Shown here one piece after another: positions 1-7,987 of a DNA stretch of 16,892 nucleotides. Each line of letters opens with the position of its first letter. Position 1 is the stretch's first letter. The position numbers and the translations under genes were made by a program. The notes beneath the pieces are model-generated. The model did no database searches, had not been told where the DNA came from, and saw nothing but the letters and a program-made list of their open reading frames with translations. This stretch comes from an uncultured Thalassolituus sp. (GTDB taxonomy: Bacteria; Pseudomonadota; Gammaproteobacteria; Pseudomonadales; Oceanobacteraceae), in contig CAJXIT010000030.1 in NCBI GenBank assembly GCA_913054055.1, positions 1-16,892 of the forward strand. Reading direction: 5' to 3'.

Positions 1-200
1 AAAGTTTTATCTAAGGTAACGGTTTGCGTGGTGCCAAATGTACGTTCAAACTCCGTGGTTAAGTTAAGATCGCTGCCGGTGAAACGATAAATTGCCTGCC
101 AATCATCACCAACACAGAATAATGCACTGCCAGGGTTTGCCTCTCGCAAGGCCTTTACCAGTTGTGCCCGTTCACTTGAGATATCTTGAAACTCATCAAC
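1..200 (-). other. Helicase IV (HelD)-like segment fused in frame to RecB
   Basis: In the recB frame, the residues from Walker B to the window edge read VDEFQDIS, then ERAQLVKAL, CVGDDWQAIYRFTGSDL, LTTEFERTFG and TLDKTF. This is the signature of HelD/helicase IV (UvrD superfamily 1), whose E. coli version reads VDEFQDIS...VGDDWQAIYRFSGAQ...LTTAF. True RecB proteins instead have DEFQDTDP...LIGDPKQAIYAFRGADIFTY at this place. The change falls at the shared VDEFQD motif, bases about 183-200. It may be an assembly join across a short shared word or a genuine gene fusion; one window cannot decide. The remainder of the HelD-like part would lie to the left. Confidence 0.75.
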
Positions 201-1367
201 CATCGCCACTGGAAATATTTGACGAATAGGGTCCGCTAATAAGGCATCATCATGGTTGTATAAACCCTGTTTTAATTTAAGTAGTAAATCATCTGTGGCA
301 ATCACTTGCTTTTGGTCTTTCAAAATCTGTAAGCGTTGCTTAATTTGCTTAATAAAACTGATTCGCCATTTTTTTAATTCTAGCGACTTGGCTTTTTCAT
401 AAGGTCCTAAATAGTCACATGCAGCTTGAAAGTCATCACTGATCTTATGCTCAACAGGTTCACCGTTCTTTTTAACTGATTTTAATAAACCTTGCTTAGT
501 AAAGCTTGAAAAGGCTTTTTCTAAGTCAGAAGATTTAACCTGTTGCCCTGCAAAACAAGCGTCAATGGTTTTAATGCGACCTAAGAAACCTCTATTATAG
601 GTACCATTTAAGTCTTTATTATTTTTAATGCTTTCAACAAAGCCTTGTCCACTCACAGCCCATTCTTGTTTCAATTTTTCAATGGCGCCATGATACTGTA
701 CTGACGCCTTTTCGAAATCCTCTCTTTCTGAGTGATCACCAAGATGAAACTCGGCATCTTGATTCAGTAGGTTTCTCACGTTTTTTAGAAGGGCTTCAGG
801 GGATGACCAGGCACTTAAAATCAGTGACAAGGTGTCACCTGAAAGTGGATACACCGAACGACGCCAAACGTCTTGAACGGCCTGAAGTAAAATATCCCCG
901 TCATTAATGATCAATTCAAATTCACTGGATACATCCGCTTCTACCGCATACTGGCGCAATAGCCGCTGAGCAAAACCATGTATGGTATAAATGGCCGCTA
1001 AATCCATTAGTTGCAGAGCGTCTTTTAACCTTTGTTTGCCTTTACTTAACTGATCAGCATCTAACTTATTCTTTAACTGATCAATAAAAGGATCATCACA
1101 TGTGCCTTGATTAAACCCAGCCAGCGCCACTTTTAAACGTTTCCGAATTCGATCTCTTAATTCTTCAGTGGCTGCGCGGGTAAAGGTGACAACCAATATC
1201 TGCTCAGGACTTAAAGCTGTGCACTCGTCTCCTAAAATTAAACGCAAATACAAACTGGTAATGGTGTACGTTTTACCTGTACCGGCACTGGCTTCAATTA
1301 AGCGAATACCTGTTAAAGGCAAGATATCTACATTTAGCTTTTCTGATTGAATGGTTTGATCAGTCAT
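1..1367 (-). CDS. recB: RecB, exodeoxyribonuclease V beta subunit, N-terminal part (partial, apparently chimeric)
   Basis: The helicase-nuclease subunit of RecBCD unwinds and degrades double-strand ends and loads RecA. The frame is open from the ATG at 1367 to the window edge (455 codons). It shows the RecB-type Walker A ASAGTGKT at residues 26-33, then VTFTRAATEELRDRIR, then IYTIHGFAQRLLRQYA, and FPVAM leading into the Walker B VDEFQD at 390-395. The start is supported by a strong ribosome site, GGAGGTGA, six bases upstream, lying inside the end of recC; the two genes overlap by 8 bp (ATGACTGA), so they are translationally coupled. There is no ptrA between recC and recB, unlike E. coli. Past residue 395 the sequence stops resembling RecB and becomes HelD-like (see the separate entry). 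The call is firm for 201-1367; what lies beyond is uncertain. Confidence 0.93.
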   Translation of the reverse strand, partial: MTDQTIQSEKLNVDILPLTGIRLIEASAGTGKTYTITSLYLRLILGDECTALSPEQILVVTFTRAATEELRDRIRKRLKVALAGFNQGTCDDPFIDQLKNKLDADQLSKGKQRLKDALQLMDLAAIYTIHGFAQRLLRQYAVEADVSSEFELIINDGDILLQAVQDVWRRSVYPLSGDTLSLILSAWSSPEALLKNVRNLLNQDAEFHLGDHSEREDFEKASVQYHGAIEKLKQEWAVSGQGFVESIKNNKDLNGTYNRGFLGRIKTIDACFAGQQVKSSDLEKAFSSFTKQGLLKSVKKNGEPVEHKISDDFQAACDYLGPYEKAKSLELKKWRISFIKQIKQRLQILKDQKQVIATDDLLLKLKQGLYNHDDALLADPIRQIFPVAMVDEFQDISSERAQLVKALREANPGSALFCVGDDWQAIYRFTGSDLNLTTEFERTFGTTQTVTLDKT

Positions 1368-4300
1368 GAGGTTTCACCTCCATACTATCGAGCCAGTCCG
1401 AATATAATGTTTGAGCCATAGAAAATGTTTGCTGTGGAATTTCGCTAAGAGAACCCAAACACCTTTCAACATGAAGGTCCTCCCTTTCCGCGGCTTTACC
1501 AAAGTCGCCACTGGTGCCATAAAACGTTTCATTACTTGCTTTGCTATGACTGTATTCTTTTTTAGCCCCATGATTGGCTGGGCGTATGGATTGCCACGCG
1601 GTTTCAGGTAACAAAGGCAAGGGATGAAGCTGTGCCAATAAAAACTGCTCTAATAAGGGCTTGATGTATTCTCTCGCTTTAACTTTATCTTTAGGTGCAA
1701 TGGTCAAAACGGCATCCTGACACACCAAGCGGGCATGAAATTGATGCCCCATGGCACACAACATACTGTGCTCTAATAACAACTTAACAACATGCTTCGC
1801 TTTTAATTTACTGGGCACCACATGCACTAGCTGTTCTTGATAAGCATGTGAAATCCAACCCAGCACTGAAATAGGCGGTTGAGCGCTGGCCTTCAAGATT
1901 GACAAGATTTCTTCTGGTACTTCTTCAGCAATCTTGTCTGTATCTGAAAACAAAGAATAAAATGGCAGATTGATTTCCAATGGCTGCTTATTTTTTTCAA
2001 GCATATGGGATTCACATTGCTGTAAAAGCGGTGCAATGGCCACTTGTAACGATTGCCATTGTTTCTCACCTATTTCTCCATACGCCAATTTACCTAACAC
2101 ACTTGTTTGATGCTGGGCCTGTACAGAGCATTCACCATGATTCGCCATATCTGCAATGGCTGAGTCTAATAAATCTTGTTTCATTTTAAACAGTGTTAAA
2201 GCATCTAAATCAAACGGCTCATCATCTTCTTGCGATTCTGCCCAGATGGATAGACTGGCATTAAGTTGCTTGTTCAAATAAAACTTGGATGGGTTTTGAT
2301 AAAACGTGACTAAGTCATCTAATAAGATTTCGCTTTGCTCAAAGCTTTCCCGTTTTGGTAATACGTTTTCACCCGTATGTTCTTTGCTTGCTAACTCCGA
2401 ATCATGGGCGGCCAGCCAATCTTTGTTAAAGCTAAACAATGGGGAGTTTGATAAATAGTAAGCTTCGTTAAACGGCTGCAAGGGATGCTGAGTAAATAAT
2501 GTGTCTAAAGGCTGTGTACCGTCATCACATACAAAGCCTTCTTGTAAATAATCCAATAACTCAGCCAGCACCACAGAAGGGGTTAAAGGCTTATCTTCTT
2601 TTTGATCTCGGCTTTTATAGCTTAACCACAAAGATTCTCTGGCCGATAAAATGGCCTCTAAGAATAAATAGCGATCTTCATCACGGCGCGAGCGATCCCC
2701 AATACGTCGTTTAAAGCGCATTAAATCCAATGAATTGGGTGTCACAGACCTAGGATAGTCTTGGTCATTTAATCCCAATACAGCCACCACCTTAAATGGA
2801 ATACTGCGCATGGGCAGTAAGGTACAAAAGTTAACTTTACCCACCATAAAGTGTTGCGAACCTGTTTGTCGCTGCAAGCCTTGTTTCAACCCATCTGCAA
2901 GCACACTGAACGGCAATGGTGCTTCATATGAAACCCGCTGAATACTTGAAACCCAGTTTTCTATGGCTTGATATATGTGTTCAACCACAGGTTGCTCAGC
3001 GTCATTCACATCAAAACTGACGTTCAATATTCTATGTAAATATTCAGACCACTTATGTGCACTTAACGGCTGTTCGGTCTCTAACATAAAATCATGCAAG
3101 CCATTCACAAATTGTATCAATGGTCCCAGTAAGCTGGCGTCTAAGCCTTCAACATTTTTAATGGGTGATATGCCGTTCACTAATTCATGACTATTAACGG
3201 CATAGCCCATCAGCAAGCGCTTAAATCCGCATAACCAGGTGTTTTGCTCCCAGCTAGGCAGCCCCTGCTTCTGGCGCTGCTCGCCATCAAATCCCCAGCG
3301 CACGCCTGCATCTATGACCCATGATTTTAATTTAGGTAAATGCGCTTCATTAATACCATAGGCACGATACACAGAAGGTACTTCAAGCAGACTCATAACA
3401 TCACTAAACGTTAAGCGACCATTTGGCAGTTCTAATAACGCAATGAACGCAGCGATCAACGGATGCTCCGCTTGCACGGGCCGATCTGAAATAGAATAAG
3501 GGATATGAAAACCAGAGCTATTAAACACCGCATCAATATAAGGTGCATAACTGGCCACATCAGGGATCATTACCACGATGTCTTGTGGTTCCGTTGTTGT
3601 GGTAGAAAAAATATTTAATAAATGATCGTGTAGAACCTCCACCTCACGGGTGGCGCTGTGACAGCCCACTATTTGCAAGCTTTTGTCCGTGGGTTCAATG
3701 ATGGTTTGGGAATCTTTGGCTTGTTGCAGATTTAAGATTTGGTTTTGAATCACACACAAAACACTTTTATCTTGAGAATCAAAAAACATTGGCTGTTCTT
3801 CAATGCGCTCTATTTCTAATAACATGCGCTGAAAATCTTTTCCCATGGTGCCCAAAGAGGCCAATAAATCATTACCCGCATCCGCCAGCTCAACGGATTT
3901 ATTTTTCATTCGTAATTTGGCTTGCACGGTTTCATCAATCACATCCCCCCAATAATGCATACTTGGGTTAGGTGTGAGTAAATGCACATCCATATTATTT
4001 GATAACAGGCTTAAGGTTTCCACCTGATGCTTTGGTAAGGCCGAAAAACCAAATAAAATGACGTCGCTGGGTAAAGCCTGTTTATTCTCCCCTTGTGTTA
4101 ACGCCTGCATAAAATCGTTCAACATTGTGGCTCGGTGTTGGGTCGATAATTCTTTTTGCTCTGCCAACTTTAGTATTTCAAGCCATAACTGCGCCTGCCA
4201 AACTTGGTCGCCTAATGGTTCTGAACCCATATGAAAATTGTTTTGTTGCCAAGCTTCTATCCAGTCAGGCCTGAATACCAAATATTGGTCATATAAATCG

Positions 4301-4722
4301 GCAATGGTTGTGGCGAGTTGGTAACGCTTCAATGCTTGCTGCTGATCAGAAACAGGGTTGGAATCATGGTCGTTTAAGTAGGTATTTAAAAGCTCAAAAC
4401 TTGGCAAATTCAATAATTCAGGCGTCTCTAAACACTCTAAAATTAGCCACGTCAGGGTGTCTTTAGAAAATACGGACTCTTCGTCTAAATCAGGTTGAAT
4501 ACTGCGTTGAATTTGCCAAAAGAAACGAGAGGGCATGGGGAATTCGATATTGGCTGCAATCCCCAGTGAATTGGCCAGCTGCATTTTTAACCAATGGGCC
4601 AGCCCAGGGTTTTCCACCACCACCGTTTGGCTCTTTAATGGGCTGGTTTCTTGCTGCAACAGCAGCTTAACCAACTGCGCCAGAAGCGCTTCTATTTTAT
4701 TGGATTGATAAAGGTGGAACAT
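1360..4722 (-). CDS. recC: RecC, exodeoxyribonuclease V gamma subunit
   Basis: The Chi-recognising scaffold subunit of the RecBCD complex. Its 1120 residues match the usual length (E. coli 1122). Conserved stretches are collinear with E. coli RecC: GIAANIEFPMPSRFFW near the N-terminus, FDQYLVFRPDW near 150, REVEVLHD near 360, LPMRSIPFKVVAVLGLND near 640 and GDRSRRDEDRYLFLEA near 680. The N-terminal MFHLYQSNKIEAL lines up with E. coli MLRVYHSNRLDVL, which fixes the ATG at 4722, although no good Shine-Dalgarno is visible (a run of T precedes the start). It is followed directly by recB with an 8 bp overlap. The protein keeps helicase and nuclease folds but is catalytically inactive in known members. 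Short open frames on the opposite strand in this span are shadows. Confidence 0.97.
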   Translation of the reverse strand: MFHLYQSNKIEALLAQLVKLLLQQETSPLKSQTVVVENPGLAHWLKMQLANSLGIAANIEFPMPSRFFWQIQRSIQPDLDEESVFSKDTLTWLILECLETPELLNLPSFELLNTYLNDHDSNPVSDQQQALKRYQLATTIADLYDQYLVFRPDWIEAWQQNNFHMGSEPLGDQVWQAQLWLEILKLAEQKELSTQHRATMLNDFMQALTQGENKQALPSDVILFGFSALPKHQVETLSLLSNNMDVHLLTPNPSMHYWGDVIDETVQAKLRMKNKSVELADAGNDLLASLGTMGKDFQRMLLEIERIEEQPMFFDSQDKSVLCVIQNQILNLQQAKDSQTIIEPTDKSLQIVGCHSATREVEVLHDHLLNIFSTTTTEPQDIVVMIPDVASYAPYIDAVFNSSGFHIPYSISDRPVQAEHPLIAAFIALLELPNGRLTFSDVMSLLEVPSVYRAYGINEAHLPKLKSWVIDAGVRWGFDGEQRQKQGLPSWEQNTWLCGFKRLLMGYAVNSHELVNGISPIKNVEGLDASLLGPLIQFVNGLHDFMLETEQPLSAHKWSEYLHRILNVSFDVNDAEQPVVEHIYQAIENWVSSIQRVSYEAPLPFSVLADGLKQGLQRQTGSQHFMVGKVNFCTLLPMRSIPFKVVAVLGLNDQDYPRSVTPNSLDLMRFKRRIGDRSRRDEDRYLFLEAILSARESLWLSYKSRDQKEDKPLTPSVVLAELLDYLQEGFVCDDGTQPLDTLFTQHPLQPFNEAYYLSNSPLFSFNKDWLAAHDSELASKEHTGENVLPKRESFEQSEILLDDLVTFYQNPSKFYLNKQLNASLSIWAESQEDDEPFDLDALTLFKMKQDLLDSAIADMANHGECSVQAQHQTSVLGKLAYGEIGEKQWQSLQVAIAPLLQQCESHMLEKNKQPLEINLPFYSLFSDTDKIAEEVPEEILSILKASAQPPISVLGWISHAYQEQLVHVVPSKLKAKHVVKLLLEHSMLCAMGHQFHARLVCQDAVLTIAPKDKVKAREYIKPLLEQFLLAQLHPLPLLPETAWQSIRPANHGAKKEYSHSKASNETFYGTSGDFGKAAEREDLHVERCLGSLSEIPQQTFSMAQTLYSDWLDSMEVKPHD

Positions 4723-4902
4723 AAAAAAACACAGACTAAGACAATCGCCTATTAAACCTCAAAACCACCATCCTGATAAGCATTAACAGGCCTAAGGCTA
4801 GGATTCTTCTTGGTAAATAGGTTGTTGCAGCCATATCCAGTTTGACAAGGCACCTATCTGATCCAAACTGAATAAATATACAAACCTAATAAGGATATGA
4901 AT
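4723..4902. promoter_or_regulatory. Divergent intergenic region between recC and the Hpt gene
   Basis: These 180 bases must carry both divergent promoters. On the plus strand a TTGACA at 4842-4847 is a candidate -35, but no convincing -10 sits 16-18 bases after it. AT-rich TAAATATA follows at 4873-4880. On the minus strand nothing strong is seen. No hairpin or repeat stands out. Confidence 0.35.
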
Positions 4903-5268
4903 GTGTCAGATTGGCCAAATTCTCTTCCAGGCTTAGACCTCACAAAGGCACTTACTCAGCTTGGGGGCAAAAAAACATTATTTGTTCGCTTACTGGGCAT
5001 GTTTGAGGCAGGTCATACAGAGGATGTAAATAAACTAAAGGCCGCATTTGACGCTCAAGACTGGACCGCCGTTCACGAAATCAACCACGCCCTTAAAGGG
5101 GTAACCGGTAACCTAGCTGCCAACGATCTATACGACCTATGTGTCAAAATTGATGCAAAAGTGAAAGAAGAGAACCACGATATCGAACCAGAGGTCAATG
5201 GCATGATTGAGGCCATGGGTGTCTTATTAAACTCCATTACCGAAGCCAAAGAACTGCCCACTGACTAG
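4903..5268 (+). CDS. Stand-alone Hpt (histidine phosphotransfer) domain protein
   Basis: A small all-helical phosphorelay protein that would accept a phosphoryl group from a hybrid kinase receiver and pass it to a response regulator. The phosphoacceptor motif is HALKGVTGNL, with the histidine at residue 62 from the GTG start (64 from the upstream ATG), followed by the helix LYDLCVKIDAKV. No other domain is present; about 121 residues is normal for a lone Hpt. Start choice: the ATG at 4897 is only one base from AAGGA (4891-4895), whereas the in-frame GTG at 4903 is seven bases from it, so GTG is preferred. The gene is divergent from recC and converges on the methyltransferase gene with only 3 bases between stop codons. 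No kinase or regulator is nearby, so its partner is unknown. Confidence 0.85.
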   Translation: MSDWPNSLPGLDLTKALTQLGGKKTLFVRLLGMFEAGHTEDVNKLKAAFDAQDWTAVHEINHALKGVTGNLAANDLYDLCVKIDAKVKEENHDIEPEVNGMIEAMGVLLNSITEAKELPTD

Positions 5269-5271
5269 AGC

Positions 5272-5946
5272 TTACCCACGCCGTTTCTCTAGCAAGATCA
5301 CATCCGCCCCATGAAAGCTCAGTGTTAGACCATAGCGCTGAGCCAGCCATTGAAAAGTGGCTTCACTGTAAAAACACACATGGGTCATATCATTTTTATA
5401 ATGCCAGCGGCTAAAAGCTTCAGGTCCTTGCACTAATTTTGTCATCAAACCTAATACGCCACTTGGTTTAAGTAAACTTATTAAAGACTCAAAAACCGCT
5501 TTTGGGTCATGCACATGCTCAATGACCTCAGTGGCACTGATGCCATCATAACCCCCCTGCCGTAGCACAGTTTTGTCAGGGTAATAAAAGTGATCATACA
5601 AACTAACGTGATAACCCAAATCCCCCATCATACTGGCCAAAGCAGGTCCTGGGCCGCAGCCAAATTCCAGTACATTCGCATCAGCTACCAGTTTGTCTTT
5701 AAACGGATTTAAGAACCGCAATAAAAATTGACGATAACCCTCATCGTTTAATACATTTTCATGTAAATCGTACTCTGCTTTTTCTTGCTGCTGAGATAAA
5801 TAGAAAGCTGATGGCACAAATACCAAGTGGCATTCAATGCACTGATGATAAGGTCGCTGGCTGCGCTTATTAGCATCTTGATGATACAACTCAGCCCCTT
5901 GAGTACTGCACAAAGGGCAAGGGTCACAATACATTTCTTGTTTCAA
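5272..5946 (-). CDS. Zinc-ribbon class I SAM-dependent methyltransferase
   Basis: A predicted methyltransferase of the Methyltransf_23 type, substrate unknown. The N-terminus carries two CxxC pairs (Cys10/13 and Cys36/39), a probable zinc ribbon. The SAM-binding motif I is VLEFGCGPGPAL at about 92-103, the acidic motif II lies in VSLYDHFYYPD, and ATEVIEHVHDP is the typical post-motif of this family. FYSEATFQWLAQRYGL closes the fold. It is the second gene of a unit with the upstream isomerase (11-base gap). The start is TTG at 5946 with GAGG five bases upstream, overlying the end of the isomerase gene; the alternative ATG four codons in (5934) has no ribosome site. Similar proteins occur as general methyltransferase-domain proteins, so no specific role is claimed. 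Confidence 0.85.
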   Translation of the reverse strand: MKQEMYCDPCPLCSTQGAELYHQDANKRSQRPYHQCIECHLVFVPSAFYLSQQQEKAEYDLHENVLNDEGYRQFLLRFLNPFKDKLVADANVLEFGCGPGPALASMMGDLGYHVSLYDHFYYPDKTVLRQGGYDGISATEVIEHVHDPKAVFESLISLLKPSGVLGLMTKLVQGPEAFSRWHYKNDMTHVCFYSEATFQWLAQRYGLTLSFHGADVILLEKRRG

Positions 5947-5957
5947 TCTGGCCTCAA

Positions 5958-6584
5958 CTAACTGGTTAAATCAGAACCGTCATTTAATGGATGACCTGCC
6001 AGTGCCTTTGTCACAAAGTGCAGCCTGTCTTGGCCAAAGTATAACTTGTTATCCACCTCAAAAACCGGCAGCCCAAACATATCTTTTTTAACCGCTAGCT
6101 CACCGTTTTCGATCAATCCCTTCTTAACGTCAGGGTCTGATACGCCCGCCATCACTTGCGCGCCATCAAAGCCCAAGCGGTGTAAGTAACTACTTACATC
6201 CGCTTGATTATGGCAGTCTAATCCTTGCTCCCATACGGCCTTAAACGTTTGATCCACAAATTCATTCACCTTCTCAGGCTGGGCTTGCTGTAACCACACG
6301 CATAACCTTAATAAAAACAGGGTGTTAAATGGAAATTGAGCAGGCCATTTCAAAGGTATCGAGAACTGCTGCGCCCACATATGGCAGTCTCTCACTATCC
6401 ACTTGGCTTTTGCTGGCACCATAGGTGGTGACTTCACGTCTTGAGCTTGATGCAAGCCCCCAAGAAAAACAGGCACATACTGCACCTGAGCACCTGTTTC
6501 TTCCAGCACTTGCCCCAATCGCTTTTGCGCTAAATAACTGTAAGGGCTGACAAAATCAAAATAAAACGTCACAACATTACTCAT
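5958..6584 (-). CDS. 2-hydroxychromene-2-carboxylate isomerase / DsbA-family thioredoxin-fold protein
   Basis: A glutathione S-transferase kappa-like isomerase of the NahD/HCCA family, cytoplasmic with no signal peptide. The N-terminus FYFDFVSPYSYLAQKRL matches NahD FYFDFLSPFSYLANQRL, including the catalytic serine (Ser13 here). The CxxC of true DsbA oxidoreductases is absent. The C-terminus FGLPVFEVDNKLYFGQDRL matches the family's FGVPTMF...WGNDRL cis-proline region. The 208 residues are a normal length. An upstream in-frame ATG at 6596 exists, but the ribosome site GAGGA lies between the two ATGs, four to five bases before 6584, so 6584 is preferred. It is first in a two-gene unit with the methyltransferase. 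In other bacteria such proteins act in aromatic catabolism; no such pathway is visible here, so the natural substrate is unknown. Confidence 0.88.
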   Translation of the reverse strand: MSNVVTFYFDFVSPYSYLAQKRLGQVLEETGAQVQYVPVFLGGLHQAQDVKSPPMVPAKAKWIVRDCHMWAQQFSIPLKWPAQFPFNTLFLLRLCVWLQQAQPEKVNEFVDQTFKAVWEQGLDCHNQADVSSYLHRLGFDGAQVMAGVSDPDVKKGLIENGELAVKKDMFGLPVFEVDNKLYFGQDRLHFVTKALAGHPLNDGSDLTS

Positions 6585-6717
6585 GGTATTCCTCATTAAC
6601 TATTCGTCTATTTACAGCAAATGATTACCCATAAACCCATCCATCAGCCTATGAGTATTGCCATGAAATCACACAGAGCATTAATAAAACAATTTAATTT
6701 TTTCTAGAGACTAATAA

Positions 6718-6730
6718 GTATTACTAATAC
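6718..6730. repeat. 13-base perfect dyad GTATTACTAATAC
   Basis: GTATTA and TAATAC are arms around a central C (6724). CTAATA also occurs just before, at 6711-6716. This may be an operator; it is too AT-rich and short to act as a terminator. Confidence 0.5.
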
Positions 6731-6742
6731 CTGTTTTGGGAA

Positions 6743-6770
6743 CTCATCACCCATCAACTGGTCTGATGAG
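6743..6770. repeat. Inverted repeat CTCATCA / TGATGAG
   Basis: Arms of 7 bp (6743-6749 and 6764-6770) separated by 14 bases. No T-run follows, so it is not a classical terminator. It lies between the divergent genes and could be a protein-binding site. Confidence 0.45.
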
Positions 6771-6807
6771 CCGTACTGATAAAAGAACAAGAATTAGCCT
6801 GCTAATG

Positions 6808-6819
6808 GTACAGCTGTAC
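6808..6819. repeat. 12-base perfect palindrome GTACAGCTGTAC
   Basis: Perfect two-fold symmetry, followed by an A/T-rich stretch. It resembles a dimeric repressor site in form. It does not fit the gammaproteobacterial LexA consensus (CTGT-N8-ACAG), because the half-site order and spacing differ. Confidence 0.5.
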
Positions 6820-6892
6820 ACTTAATTTTTTTAATTGCCTAACTATTGTTCCAGTTACATAAACTTACACGCTAAAATTCGACCGCTGCACT

Positions 6893-6920
6893 TTGACATT
6901 GCGTTACATTACGCTAATCT
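6893..6920 (+). promoter_or_regulatory. Candidate sigma-70 promoter with spacer dyad, for the secreted-protein gene
   Basis: A perfect TTGACA -35 (6893-6898) is followed after 16 bases by a weak TAATCT -10 (6915-6920). The spacer contains GCGT-N6-ACGC (6901-6914), an inverted repeat placed where a repressor would block polymerase. The leader to the ATG at 7007 would be about 80 bases. Confidence 0.45.
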
Positions 6921-7006
6921 GCTGCTTCCTGAAAATTTGGTTAGAAATGGCCGATTTCAGAGAATTAGGCCCATAAAAACAATAAAAGAGCCAAAGATTT
7001 AAAAAC

Positions 7007-7855
7007 ATGACTCACTATCCATCCATAAAAAGCCTATTGCTTTTACCTGTCATAGCCTTGAGTACTCAAGCTACTGCACAGCTAAAGCCTATGGACGACT
7101 CGGCGCTTGAAAGCACCGTCGGTCAGGCTTATATCAATATGGACAGTTATGTTAATGCCAATAACTCTGATCAAGTTAGCCGAATTACATTTGGTCAAGA
7201 AATTCAAATTCAAGCCAATGCCGATAGTCTGATTTTAGGGGATCTCTCTTCAACAGCAGGGACCATCGACATTGCAGCCACTAACTTCTCCCTTGGTTAT
7301 ATCGACACTACCAGCAACACCATTGTGCCGTTCGAGTTTAAAGATCCTTATTTTGAATGGTCTACCGATGCGGCCAACAACCTAACGGGTTTTCGCATTG
7401 GCTTTGGCGAAGCCCAAGGCATACTGCAAATGGACCTAACCAGCTTTAGCGGTAACATCGATATGATGCTAAACGGTTCGGCCACAGCCAATTCAGCCCT
7501 ATTCACTGGTAGCGGCGGCACACAAACTTCTAATCACGCCACATACATAGGGGTTGATGGCAGCACCTGTATCGACGGCACCGACTGTGTGGCACTCAGC
7601 AACATTCAAAGCTTATCGGTTGCAGATGAAGACGGCACCTCAACATCAGACTTCTTCCTTTCATTTCAGACTGGCGCCAGCAGCTGGTTAACGGGTGGGT
7701 TATCTGGCAGCACTTACCAAAACACCACTAAGGGATTTTTCATGAACATCCCAACTAACAACGCGGTAGACATCAGCACAAATGGCACCGGAGCAGGCAC
7801 CAATGGCCTAGCCGTTGAGTTCATTGACCGTGGTGTGGGCCGCTGGAATAACTGA
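7007..7855 (+). CDS. Secreted protein of unassigned function, DxxL-VGQ N-terminal motif (DUF6160/FilA-like)
   Basis: A predicted exported 282-residue protein. Residues 1-24 form a signal peptide (Lys8, hydrophobic core SLLLLPVIAL, cleavage likely after ATA at 22-24). The mature start is QLKPMDDSALESTVGQ, which resembles the MDDxxLSxVTGQ opening of exported proteins annotated DUF6160 or FilA-like in Oceanospirillales and Acinetobacter; this family link is from memory and moderate. The rest is Asn/Thr/Ser/Gly/Asp-rich with alternating hydrophobic patterns suggesting a beta-rich fold, and has one Cys pair in TCIDGTDC. There are no transmembrane helices after the signal. The ribosome site is weak. 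It stands alone: divergent from the isomerase, with no terminator before gcvT. A surface or fimbria-associated role is only an inference. Confidence 0.75.
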   Translation: MTHYPSIKSLLLLPVIALSTQATAQLKPMDDSALESTVGQAYINMDSYVNANNSDQVSRITFGQEIQIQANADSLILGDLSSTAGTIDIAATNFSLGYIDTTSNTIVPFEFKDPYFEWSTDAANNLTGFRIGFGEAQGILQMDLTSFSGNIDMMLNGSATANSALFTGSGGTQTSNHATYIGVDGSTCIDGTDCVALSNIQSLSVADEDGTSTSDFFLSFQTGASSWLTGGLSGSTYQNTTKGFFMNIPTNNAVDISTNGTGAGTNGLAVEFIDRGVGRWNN

Positions 7856-7958
7856 TTCCAACCCTTCAACTCTATTACTGCTTCACCAGCCAAGCACATA
7901 GCCTAAACCCAACTAAGCAAACCACTCATATCCCTCATGTTTAATTGAAAACTTCACA

Positions 7959-7987
7959 TTGGCTGAAAACCCATGCATCGGTATAAT
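7959..7987 (+). promoter_or_regulatory. gcvT promoter
   Basis: TTGGCT (7959-7964), a 17-base spacer, then a perfect TATAAT (7982-7987). Transcription would start near 7994, giving a leader of about 28 bases, too short for a glycine riboswitch. It lies inside the region that a longer gcvT reading frame would cover, which supports the downstream start. Confidence 0.75.

Larger units (their letters stand above)
6597..7006. other. Long divergent intergenic region with several dyad symmetries
   Basis: A 410-base AT-rich gap between divergent transcription units with no coding frame that I can support. It holds three inverted repeats (6718-6730, 6743-6770, 6808-6819) and a promoter candidate toward the secreted-protein gene (6893-6920), listed separately. 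No promoter for the minus-strand isomerase gene could be assigned with confidence. Confidence 0.6.

Noticed and set aside
6808..6819. LexA (SOS) box
   Set aside because: The palindrome GTACAGCTGTAC lacks the CTGT-N8-ACAG arrangement.
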